Part shown: piece after piece, positions 26,770 through 36,223 of the stretch
Numbering within the stretch: the stretch's first letter is position 1
Layout of the letters: each line of letters starts with the position of its first letter
Assembly: GCF_900101505.1 (NCBI RefSeq)
Contig: NZ_FMZI01000019.1
Location: 20,799-84,798 of the forward strand
Origin: Antarctobacter albus
GTDB lineage: Bacteria > Pseudomonadota > Alphaproteobacteria > Rhodobacterales > Rhodobacteraceae
Direction: 5' to 3'
Length of the DNA: 64,000 nucleotides
Translations under genes and position numbers: made by a program
Notes under the pieces: model-generated
Databases searched by the model: none
Seen by the model: only the letters and a program-made list of their open reading frames with translations
What the model was told of the DNA's origin: nothing

Positions 26770-26789
26770 TCTAGACAGAAATGTCCAGA
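26770..26789. promoter_or_regulatory. Inverted repeat, candidate TetR operator
   Basis: TCTAGACA (26770-26777) and TGTCCAGA (26782-26789) form an 8-bp inverted repeat with one mismatch around GAAA, 55 bp upstream of the first gene of the DMG/sox operon. Size and position suit a TetR-type dimer site. Confidence 0.45.
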
Positions 26790-26855
26790 GATTGACACAG
26801 GAGCGACAGACCAGGCCGAAGGACCTGCGATTTTCCATCTCTTCGGGGACAGGAC

Positions 26856-26882
26856 TGGACCCGTCACTTTGTGACGGGGCCA
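26856..26882. other. Strong hairpin in the gap after the Hint gene
   Basis: TGGACCCGTCAC and GTGACGGGGCCA pair over 12 positions with a single A/G mismatch around a TTT loop. It is well placed to end the Hint transcript on the minus strand, but no U-run follows. Confidence 0.5.
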
Positions 26883-27067
26883 GCTATGCGTGGCGCGTCG
26901 CCGGCACCGCTACCGGCCAGGGCAGGTTTCAACTCAGGGCTGCCCGGATCAGCACGTCACTCCGGCCTCTAAATGTCTTGCGATCGGCTTTGCTGTCGAA
27001 TGCGTCCTGGCGGCTGCCACCGGATCGGGCGCGCAGCCGTCGTTTCCTTCGACGAAGTTCCGGCGGC

Positions 27068-27946
27068 TCAGGCGGCGTCCATGCGGCCCGCAAGTCTTGC
27101 CCGGATCGACGGCGGCACTAGGCGGGCCGCGCTGATGCGGGGCATGTCCAGTTCGGGCACGGTCCGCTCTTCGCCATAAAGCGCCATGTATTCGGCGGCA
27201 TTGTCGAATTTGCCCCGGGCCGCATAGTCGATGAAGGTTTCCGCAGGCACCCCATTGGCGAGGACAACGTCATGAGCCTCGGTCTCGACATGGTAATACG
27301 TGAATGTCCCGGGCATCTCTGACAGAGCCGTGAAACGGATCGTGTCGCCGTTGACCAGTGCCCCGGCATTGATCACGAGCCCGTCGATGATCAGCCCGTG
27401 ATCCGAAGTCAGGAAGAGATCGGTGCGCGGAAGCCCGTTCCCCAATGCCCCTGAAGAAATCCGGACCGGTGCGCATTCGGGCCTGGTGAACATGGTCTTG
27501 CGGATCGTCTGGTGGCCGATCCACTTCACCGGCACGGTCTTGCCGGATGCGGTCACGACCGGATCGCCAATGCGCAGGGCTTCGACGGGCACCTCGCCTG
27601 CGGGTGTCGTGATGGACGTGCCTGCAAGAAAGCAGAACGTATATGGGGTGGAGGTGTCGATGGTGACGGTATCGCCAACACTCAGGCTGGAATCATTGGT
27701 AGAATAGAAAAAACTCAAGGTACCAAAAGTCACGATGCCTTCCCCCGGGACGATCCCTTGCAGGGTTTCGGTAAAACTGCCGCCGGAGGTCGCCGTCAAC
27801 TGGGCGCCGGGCGCAATGGAGCCATCATTCACACCGTCGGCCGTGTCCTCGAACAGGGTCGGACTGGCGTCATAGACGCTGTTGATTTGGAACGTGCCGC
27901 CGCCGAGCGCCGTTACGGTGTAAAACCCGTTGAAAGTTTCCGACAT
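27068..27946 (-). CDS. Hint-domain (hedgehog/intein-type) protein
   Basis: A 292-residue protein with a central Hint domain. The first 100 residues are Gly/Thr/Ser-rich and beta-like with no cysteine. The Hint block begins CFLAGTSITTPAGEVPVEAL with Cys105 in the catalytic position, continues through IGDPVVTASGKTVPVKWIGHQ, and shows the SDHGLIIDGLVINAGALVNG segment usual in the stand-alone Hint proteins of Rhodobacterales. There is no C-extein splice junction (His-Asn followed by Cys/Ser/Thr) that I can identify, so cleavage rather than splicing is more likely, if it is active. A GGGAG site precedes the ATG. It is a single gene; neighbours give no functional clue. Confidence 0.82.
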   Translation of the reverse strand: MSETFNGFYTVTALGGGTFQINSVYDASPTLFEDTADGVNDGSIAPGAQLTATSGGSFTETLQGIVPGEGIVTFGTLSFFYSTNDSSLSVGDTVTIDTSTPYTFCFLAGTSITTPAGEVPVEALRIGDPVVTASGKTVPVKWIGHQTIRKTMFTRPECAPVRISSGALGNGLPRTDLFLTSDHGLIIDGLVINAGALVNGDTIRFTALSEMPGTFTYYHVETEAHDVVLANGVPAETFIDYAARGKFDNAAEYMALYGEERTVPELDMPRISAARLVPPSIRARLAGRMDAA

Positions 27947-28219
27947 CTCAAGTCATCTCCCGATCCGCTGCTGAAAAAACAATGCAAGAAACGCCTCACC
28001 CATAAACGAAACAGTCGTTCACGGCGCCCAGTCGGACCCGGACGATACCTCACCCCCAATTCATCGACCTGGCACACCTCCCGGTCAAGCCTTGCCTTGA
28101 CGCGCCGACACCGGCGTCGGCCCGACATGCGTGCTGGTCTGCGGCTCAGGCGACGACGATGCAGCCCGAGGTCCAATGACGCGAATACGGGCACAGGGAA
28201 ACCTGCCCGCCCGGTCGGA

Positions 28220-29833
<1,614 letters not shown>

Positions 29834-30197
29834 TCGCCCAAGATCCCTGTTCTGCTGCAGGCCCTTTCGTGCCGGGGGCCTGCCGTTCCACTCCGGGCGC
29901 GGGGTGCGCCCGAATCTGGCCATGAAAATGCCACACTCTTACCCCGCGGCACCTTACACATACCACCATTGCGCGAGTCCGGATTTGCGATCCAGTCCCG
30001 GAAACACTCTGTTCCGGGTTCGCAGACGAAACAAAGCCCTTTCCTTGCGCAGACTTGTGCCAACATTGCCCCAAAGGCGCGCAACGCCGTGACCCTTCTG
30101 CCACGCAGACGGCAACAAGGACCGGCCCACCGCCCCGAATCGCAACGAGGCCCGCGCAAGCGCCTATGCTTTCGCGACCCAAAGACGGATCCGACGG
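29834..30197. other. Divergent intergenic region, deacetylase / MscS genes
   Basis: This gap must contain the promoters of both divergent genes. The clearest structure is a perfect 7-bp inverted repeat, CCCGGAA and TTCCGGG, at 29997-30018 with an 8-nt spacer. I see no supported coding sequence. Confidence 0.5.
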
Positions 30198-32516
30198 ATG
30201 CCCCTGCCCCTTCGCCGTATCGCCGCCCTTTCGATGCTGCTGGTCTTTTGCCTGATGCTGCCCCGCGCGCTGGCAGCACAACCGGAGGGGCATACCGGCT
30301 GGCCCGGCGACTGGCAGACGTTCTGGTCCTCCGGAGAGGCCTTTCTGCTACTGCAACAACGCGGCGACGCGGTCAGCGGCACCTACCAGCCCGGCGGCGG
30401 CACGGTCACCGGCACAACGCGCGACGGCGTCCTGCGCGGCACATGGTCCGAGGGTGGGGAAAGCGGCGACTTCATCTTTGTGCTGTCGGCGGACGGGCAG
30501 AGCTTTGCCGGGCGTTTCGGGTCAGGCGACTGGTGGAACGGGCATCGCGCCGCGATCGCCCAGCAACAACGCCCCACCTGGTTCAGCGGCGCCACTCCGC
30601 AGGCCACGCTGCGCAGCATCCTCGCCGCGGGCAATGACGCCATCTACCACGGGCGCGAAGGCCAGGTGCGCTGGATCGAACCCCTGCTGACCTACGATGG
30701 CCCGGAGGGGGACTCGTCGGACCGGGAACGACGGCGGCGCGCGCTCTGGCACATTCTCGATATCTCGACCTTCCGGCTTTGGGATGCACCGGTCCCGCGT
30801 GCCGGGGCAGAACCTGGCGAGACGCTGGCCTTCGAGATCAGCCCGGCAGGCACAAGCGCCGACCACAGCCTGCGGTTCCGCCTGGGCGCCGAGGGACTGT
30901 GGCAGCTGGTCGTCCCGCCCGCCGTGATCCTGCAGGCAGATCTGGAACGACTGATTGATGCCCGGGGGCACGACACGCTTGAGGCGCTCGAACGGGCGCG
31001 GGCCGGCAGTCCGCGCATGGTGATGATGGACTTCCTCCTGGGCGCCAAGGACTGGGACGGCGCGGGCGATACCCGCGCACTGCGGGCGCTGAACCTTGAT
31101 CACGTCCCGCGTCAGTTGCGCCGGATCGAGGGCGCGCTGATGGCCGATTACCTGCGCCAGAGCATCGACCGGATCGGCTTTATCTACTGGCAGGAGATTC
31201 CCGACGATCCCAACCGCCCCCTGCCCTATGTCTATTATCGCCATCCGGTCGGCGACATCACCATCGCACCAACGGACATCCTCGACGGCGAGGGGCGCCC
31301 CGTGGAGCGGCGCTGGCGTTTCTCGCGCGAGACGATGGCAGAGCTGCCAGACATCTACGCGGCCCTCGAAAAGATGCCCCTTGCGCCCGGCCTGACCACG
31401 CCGCCGCCCCTGTCACAGTTCTTTGCCACGCGGCAGGCGGTCCTTGCGCGTGCCGGCTGGCTGCAGGCCGAGGCCTGGGGACTGGAGACCTGGCAATGGC
31501 TGGGGGTCCTGACGTACCTGGGTGTCATGGCGCTGGTGCTGATGGCGGGATGGGCCGTCGCGCGCCGACTGGCAGGGCAGGATTCCTGGCAGGGACGCCT
31601 TGTAGGACAGTTGGCCGGCCCGGTCGGATTGATGGCCGCCGCCCTTCTGTTCCTTGACGCCAGCGAGCGGTTGGGCCTGACGTTGCGGGCTTTCGGCGCG
31701 GTGTCGGGCTTGTCCGCGATGCTGCTGATCCTGGCCAGCGCCGCGCTGGCCTACCGTGTCGTCTCGCTGATCTTTGGCGCGCTTATGGCCAAGGCGACCC
31801 AGACCCGTGCCTACACGGACGAAATCGTGCTGTCGCTGGCCCAGGGGCTGATGAAACTGTTGATCGTCGTCGGGGCGGTGATCGGCTGCGCCGATGTTGC
31901 CGGCCTGCCGTACGAAGGGGTCCTGACCGGCCTGGGGATCGGTGGCGTGGCCCTGGCCTTTGCCGCACGCGAAACCGTGTCCAACATCATAGGCGGCGCG
32001 ATCCTTCTGTCGGACCGCCCCTTCCGCAAGGGCGACCTGGTCGAGGCAGCCAACACGCTGGCCGTGATCGAGACGGTGGGCCTGCGGTCGACGCGCCTGC
32101 GCAAGCTGGACGACACCCTGATGATCGTGCCCAACGCCCAGCTTTCGGACCAGGTGATATCCAACTGGGGCAGCCGGCGGAGGCGTCGCGTGCTGATGAA
32201 GATCGGCCTCACCTACGAAACCCCGCGTGCGCAACTGGAACAGTTCGTGGCGCGGCTGATGGAGGTCTACCGCGATCAGCCGGAGGCCGAGACCGACAAT
32301 GTGACCATCGGCATCAAGTCGCTTGGCCCCCACAGCATCGACATCGAGCTATGGGGGCATTTCCGCGTCTTCAGCTACGAGGCGCAGATCGCCGCGCAAC
32401 AGGCGCTGATCCTCGACATCCTGTCCCTGGCCGAAGAGCTGGGCGTCAGCTTTGCCTACCCGACGCAGACCGTGCACCTGACCCCGGACAATGGCGCGGT
32501 CCCGACCACGGCATAG
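30198..32516 (+). CDS. Large MscS-family mechanosensitive channel
   Basis: A 772-residue channel protein. A signal peptide (LSMLLVFCLMLPRALA) leads a long periplasmic region of about 400 residues that is not part of the classic small MscS. The membrane part follows, with helices around WLGVLTYLGVMALVLMAGWAV, quoted in part, and further hydrophobic stretches. The pore-lining MscS signature is GIGGVALAFAARETVSNIIG, followed by the beta domain (DRPFRKGDLVEAANTLAVIE) and a cytoplasmic alpha/beta domain. It should release solutes on osmotic downshift. The N-terminal region (about 30-110) contains WSSGEAFLLLQQRGDAVSG, resembling a beta-rich sensor. No operon partner is evident. Confidence 0.88.
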   Translation: MPLPLRRIAALSMLLVFCLMLPRALAAQPEGHTGWPGDWQTFWSSGEAFLLLQQRGDAVSGTYQPGGGTVTGTTRDGVLRGTWSEGGESGDFIFVLSADGQSFAGRFGSGDWWNGHRAAIAQQQRPTWFSGATPQATLRSILAAGNDAIYHGREGQVRWIEPLLTYDGPEGDSSDRERRRRALWHILDISTFRLWDAPVPRAGAEPGETLAFEISPAGTSADHSLRFRLGAEGLWQLVVPPAVILQADLERLIDARGHDTLEALERARAGSPRMVMMDFLLGAKDWDGAGDTRALRALNLDHVPRQLRRIEGALMADYLRQSIDRIGFIYWQEIPDDPNRPLPYVYYRHPVGDITIAPTDILDGEGRPVERRWRFSRETMAELPDIYAALEKMPLAPGLTTPPPLSQFFATRQAVLARAGWLQAEAWGLETWQWLGVLTYLGVMALVLMAGWAVARRLAGQDSWQGRLVGQLAGPVGLMAAALLFLDASERLGLTLRAFGAVSGLSAMLLILASAALAYRVVSLIFGALMAKATQTRAYTDEIVLSLAQGLMKLLIVVGAVIGCADVAGLPYEGVLTGLGIGGVALAFAARETVSNIIGGAILLSDRPFRKGDLVEAANTLAVIETVGLRSTRLRKLDDTLMIVPNAQLSDQVISNWGSRRRRRVLMKIGLTYETPRAQLEQFVARLMEVYRDQPEAETDNVTIGIKSLGPHSIDIELWGHFRVFSYEAQIAAQQALILDILSLAEELGVSFAYPTQTVHLTPDNGAVPTTA

Positions 32517-32536
32517 ACAGCGGCCAAAGGCTCCGG

Positions 32537-32839
32537 TCAGATCGACAACCGCCGTTTCCGGGCGCCTCCGCGCCTTTGCGGCTGTGGCAAGGGCAGGTCC
32601 AGCGGCACCGCTCGACGGCGGATGGATTGGTGCAGCAGGTCGCAGAACACCGCCACCGCCGGATCCGTGCCGGCAAAGGGCTGGGCCCGCATCCAGGCAC
32701 GCACAGCTTCTTCCTCGTAGCTTGCGCAGCCCGGCAGGCTGCCAAGCCATTGCATGTAGCCCATGCTTGCCAGTTCCCGGGCCCGTTCCGGTGTTTCGGC
32801 CCGTGTCTGTAAAAGGGTCAGCACCCGTTCGATCGTCAT
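32537..32839 (-). CDS. Small protein of unknown function under a cobalamin riboswitch
   Basis: A 100-residue protein I do not recognise. GGAGGG lies 7 nt before the ATG, a strong ribosome site. The sequence is helix-rich with a short motif MGYMQWLGSLPG (about residues 26-37), two cysteines that do not form a pair, and a basic Arg/Lys-rich C-terminus (RRGGARKRRLSI). There is no signal peptide or membrane helix. It is the only gene between the convergent MscS gene and the riboswitch at 32965-33149, so it is the only visible target of B12 control. An open frame without a recognisable start ends in an ATGA overlap with this gene, which could be a leader or a decayed upstream gene. Confidence 0.7.
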   Translation of the reverse strand: MTIERVLTLLQTRAETPERARELASMGYMQWLGSLPGCASYEEEAVRAWMRAQPFAGTDPAVAVFCDLLHQSIRRRAVPLDLPLPQPQRRGGARKRRLSI

Positions 32840-33239
32840 CGCGCCCTCCGCGCAAAGCTGGGGCGGGGATCATGGATCGGCGGCAGGACGGGCGGCAGGT
32901 TGCCATTCGTCTTTCGCGTCTCCGGGGCACCCCGCCCGGGTTGAGTGGCTTGGGCGCAGGGCGCCCGGCGATGGCAGGTCTCCTGACTTGCGGGTCAAGG
33001 CGCAGTCCCGAACCTTCCCGGGCCGTGCGGCCCAGTGGTCACTTCGGGATGGCTCGCCGCTTACAGTTGCGGGGGCAGTCGCGGATTTGGGGCATGGCCC
33101 CGCACCGCGTTCCCTTTTCAGACCGCGCGGACGCGGTCACCATCACCGGCCAAAGTGGCGCAGCATCTTGCCGCGGTCAAGCGGTTCGCGCCCCGGACCA
33201 TCGCTTGTGCCAGAGCGTCGCAGACGACAGACTGCGGGC
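32840..33239. other. Divergent gap holding the riboswitch and lysR promoter
   Basis: Of this 400-bp gap, 32965-33149 is the riboswitch, 32840-32964 its expression platform and 33150-33239 the space in front of the LysR gene. No further gene with a start codon and ribosome site is seen. Confidence 0.6.
32965..33149 (-). promoter_or_regulatory. Cobalamin (adenosylcobalamin-type) riboswitch
   Basis: Read on the minus strand, the segment has the conserved cobalamin aptamer blocks in order. These are AAAGGGAACGCGGTGCG on the 5' side (33103-33119 region), GCCCCCGCAACTGTAAGCGG (33057-33076), CCACTGGG (33031-33038), the GGGAAGG block near 33014-33020, and AGTCAGGAGACCTGCC (32973-32988). The closing P1 helix is visible as CCGGTGATGG (33140-33149) against CCATCGCCGG (32965-32974), one G-T wobble. 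A GACCGCG/CGCGGTC stem follows P1. Just 3' is GGGCGC-cct-GCGCCC (32952-32966), which overlaps the P1 3' strand and could be the switching hairpin. With no U-run, control is probably translational. Confidence 0.9.
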
Positions 33240-34044
33240 GTGGGCCAGATCACCGTCAAACAGCTCGAAGCCTTCGTGCAGGTGGCCCACCTGGCCAGTT
33301 TCCACCGCGCGGCGGAACGGCTGAACACCACGCAGCCCAATATCTCGACCCGGATTTCGGCGCTTGAATCGCTGTTGGGGCTGCGCCTTTTCAACCGCGA
33401 TGCCGGGTCGGTCCGGCTGACGCCGACGGGGCGCAAGATACTGCCCCGCGCCCGGGCCGTGCTGACCGCGATGGACGGCTTCGTGGCCGCCGCCGGAGAG
33501 GATCATCTGTTCGAGGGCGTGCTGCGCCTCGGCGTGACAGAGATGATCTGTGCACAGCTGGCTGGGTCCATTCCTGCGCGCCCTCAATGACCGGTTTCCG
33601 GCCATCGACGTGGAACTGACCGTGGACCTCTCGGCCAGCCTTTCGCCGTCGCTGTTCAGCCGGGGGCTGGACCTGACGCTGCAAAGCGGGCCGTTCGGGC
33701 GGCAGATCTCGGGCGGCGTGGACATTGGCGAGTTTCCGCAGGTCTGGGTCGCGGCGCCGGGGCTGGGCTTGCAGGGCCACGCGTTGAGCCTGCGCGACAT
33801 CGCGCGGCACCCGGTGCTGACCCATGCGCACGGCACCCTGCCCATCGAGCAGTTGCGCGACCAGATCGCGACCGGGCGGCTGGTGCCACTGCGCTATCTC
33901 TTGGTGCCGGACCCACTGCGATTTCGCGCACGCTACGACGCGGGGCTGGCGCCCTCCTATGTCGTCCGGGCGGCGGAACTGGCGCAAGAGGTGGCCCGGG
34001 CGCATCTGGCGGCGGCCGAGGATCAGGAAAAGCGATCCTCTTGA
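33240..34044 (+). pseudogene. LysR-family regulator interrupted by a one-base frameshift
   Basis: From GTG 33240 the frame encodes a normal LysR winged HTH (QITVKQLEAFVQVAHLASF, then RAAERLNTTQPNISTRISAL, residues about 3-45) and the linker to LGVTEMI near residue 102. It then shifts: the original frame stops at 33590, while the continuation (HSWLGPFLRALNDRFPAIDV) is in the next frame, ending at 34044. Removing T33549 would restore ATG-ATC-GTG-CAC-AGC-TGG and a continuous protein of about 268 residues. So this is either a recent disruption or a sequencing error. The gene stands directly in front of the hydantoinase operon, its likely target. The effector domain is somewhat shorter than usual. 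Confidence 0.8.
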
Positions 34045-34053
34045 TCCGATCAA
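34041..34053. promoter_or_regulatory. TTGATC-c-GATCAA palindrome before hyuA
   Basis: A perfect 13-bp palindrome overlaps the lysR stop and lies 62 bp before the hyuA start, followed by the AT-rich AAATAATTGGATTGCATT. The position suits a LysR binding site or part of the hyuA promoter. Confidence 0.4.
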
Positions 34054-34114
34054 ATAATTGGATTGCATTGCGGTGGCTCGCTAGGCTTCCCGGTATCGCT
34101 GACAGGAGCCTTTC

Positions 34115-36223
34115 ATGCCCGAACCACAGTATCGCCTTGGCGTCGACATCGGCGGCACCTTCACCGACGTGGTGCTGGAAGGACCGGAGGGACTGACCTC
34201 AACCAAGGTGCTGACCACCTACGCCGCTCCGGAAGAGGCCATTGTCGAGGGGCTGCACCGGGTCTGTGACCTGGCGGGCGTGGGGCCCGGGCGGATTTCC
34301 CAGGTGATCCACGGCACGACTCTGGCCACCAATGCCCTGATCGAGCGGCGGGGCGCGCGGACGGCGCTGGTCACGACCGAGGGCTTTCGCGACGTGATCG
34401 AGATGCGCACCGAAAGCCGGTTCGAGCAATACGATCTGAACCTCGTGCTGCCCGAGCCTCTCCTGCCCCGCAACCGGCGATACACGCTGCGTGAACGCAT
34501 GGACGCGGATGGCGGCGTGCTGATCCCGCTGGACCGGGCCGAGGTCGCGGCGCTGGCCGACAGGCTGCGCGCGGGGGGCTATGACAGCGTGGCCGTTGGC
34601 CTGTTGCACGCCTACGCCAATGACGCGCATGAACGCATGGTGGCCGAGGTACTGGCCGAGAAACTGCCCGGAGTGGATGTCTCTCTGTCCTCCGAGGTTT
34701 CTCCGCAGATGCGCGAATACGAGCGATTCAACACCACAATCGCCAATGCCTATATCCGCCCGCTGATGGCGTCCTACCTTGGTCGCCTGAAGGATCGCCT
34801 GGCGCATGAGGGCGCGGCGTGCCCGGTTTTCCTGATGCATTCGGGGGGCGGCATTCTCTCGCTGGAAATGGCCGCGAAATTCCCGGTGCGGCTGGTCGAA
34901 AGCGGCCCCGCCGGGGGCGCGATCTTTGCCGCCGAGATTGCCGCGCGGCACGGGCTGGACCGGGTGCTGAGTTTCGACATGGGCGGGACGACGGCCAAGA
35001 TCTGCCTGATCCGCGACATGGCACCCAAGACGGCGCGGGTCTTCGAGGTGGCGCGCAGCTACCGGTTCAAGAAGGGGTCCGGGATGCCGATCTCGATCCC
35101 GGTGATCGACATGGTCGAAATCGGTGCCGGCGGCGGGTCGCTGGCCACGGTGGATGCGATGAACCAGATCCGCGTCGGCCCGGAAAGCGCCGGGTCTGAA
35201 CCCGGACCGGCCTGTTACGGGCGTGGCGGGACGCGGCCCGCCGTGACCGATGCGGACCTTGTCCTGGGCAAGCTGGACCCTGCGAATTTCGCCGGAGGGT
35301 CCATCGCGCTGCACCCGGACCGCGCAGAGGCGGCGCTACAGACAGAGATCGGCGATACGCTGGAGATGGACGCGCTGGAGGCCGCCTATGGGCTGGCCGA
35401 GGTGGTGGACGAGAACATGGCCAATGCCGCCCGCGTGCACGCGGTGGAAAATGGCGAGGACCTGAGCCGCTACACGATGATCGCCTTTGGCGGCGCCGCG
35501 CCCCTGCACGCCGCGCGGCTGTGCGAGAAACTGGGCGTGGCGCGCTGCCTCGTGCCACAGGGGGCTGGCGTCGGTTCTGCCATCGGGTTCCTGCGGGCGC
35601 CGTTCAGTTTCGAGGCCAACCGCTCGGTCTTTACCCGGATGCGCGAGTTCGATTCCGAGACGGTCAAGGCGCTGTTCGCGGAACTGCGCGAGGAGGCGGA
35701 AAGTTTCGTGCGCACCTGCGATGCCACGGCGCCCATCGAGGCCGAGGCCAAGGTCTTCATGCGCTATGCCGGTCAGGGTTGGGAAATCCCCGTGCCTGTT
35801 CCATCCAAGGACATGGCCGCACCGGATGCCGACCGCCTGCTGGCGCGGTTCGAGACCGAATACACCGCCCTGTTCGGCCGCACGGTCGAGGGGCTGGAGG
35901 CGGAAATCACGGTCTGGTCGGTCAATGCCTTCACCACCCGGCCCGCCGCCCGGCGCGTCCCGGCGCCCACGCGCACCGCGCGGATGACGGGCACGGCCAC
36001 ACGACCGCTCTTTGATCCGGCGCGGGGCGAGCGCCTGACGGCGCAGGTGCTGCCGCGCGCCGATCTGCCCGCAGGGGCGCTTGTCACCGGACCCGCGCTG
36101 ATCACCGAGGACGAGACCACGGTCGTCGTCCCTGCCAGCCGCGAAGTCATCGCGCTGCCAGATGGCACATTGGACGTGCACCTGCCGCAGCCCGCAGACC
36201 AGAAGGACGCCGCCCATGTCTGA
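34115..36223 (+). CDS. Hydantoinase/oxoprolinase subunit A (HyuA family)
   Basis: A 702-residue ATP-dependent amidohydrolase subunit of the N-methylhydantoinase/5-oxoprolinase family. It carries the two actin-like ATPase phosphate loops of the family: LGVDIGGTFTDVVLEG near residue 8 and SFDMGGTTAKICLIRD near residue 288. The HGTTLATNALIERRGA motif near residue 64 is also diagnostic. ATG 34115 follows ACAGGAGCC. It works with HyuB, whose start overlaps its stop by 8 bp. Candidate substrates are hydantoins, N-methylhydantoin or 5-oxoproline; sequence alone does not separate them. The DAO-type oxidase downstream would fit if the product is an N-substituted amino acid. Confidence 0.88.
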   Translation: MPEPQYRLGVDIGGTFTDVVLEGPEGLTSTKVLTTYAAPEEAIVEGLHRVCDLAGVGPGRISQVIHGTTLATNALIERRGARTALVTTEGFRDVIEMRTESRFEQYDLNLVLPEPLLPRNRRYTLRERMDADGGVLIPLDRAEVAALADRLRAGGYDSVAVGLLHAYANDAHERMVAEVLAEKLPGVDVSLSSEVSPQMREYERFNTTIANAYIRPLMASYLGRLKDRLAHEGAACPVFLMHSGGGILSLEMAAKFPVRLVESGPAGGAIFAAEIAARHGLDRVLSFDMGGTTAKICLIRDMAPKTARVFEVARSYRFKKGSGMPISIPVIDMVEIGAGGGSLATVDAMNQIRVGPESAGSEPGPACYGRGGTRPAVTDADLVLGKLDPANFAGGSIALHPDRAEAALQTEIGDTLEMDALEAAYGLAEVVDENMANAARVHAVENGEDLSRYTMIAFGGAAPLHAARLCEKLGVARCLVPQGAGVGSAIGFLRAPFSFEANRSVFTRMREFDSETVKALFAELREEAESFVRTCDATAPIEAEAKVFMRYAGQGWEIPVPVPSKDMAAPDADRLLARFETEYTALFGRTVEGLEAEITVWSVNAFTTRPAARRVPAPTRTARMTGTATRPLFDPARGERLTAQVLPRADLPAGALVTGPALITEDETTVVVPASREVIALPDGTLDVHLPQPADQKDAAHV

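Larger units (their letters stand above)
26716..27067. other. Gap upstream of the DMG/sarcosine operon
   Basis: This 352-bp gap holds the promoter region of the minus-strand operon and the 3' flank of the Hint gene. Apart from the inverted repeat at 26770-26789 and the hairpin at 26856-26882 (listed separately), I see no supported gene. Confidence 0.6.

Noticed and set aside
32349..32930. Larger minus-strand frame covering the small riboswitch-controlled gene
   Set aside because: It is out of frame with the gene that has the GGAGGG site, and reads through the end of the MscS gene with low-complexity Arg/Gly/Thr content.
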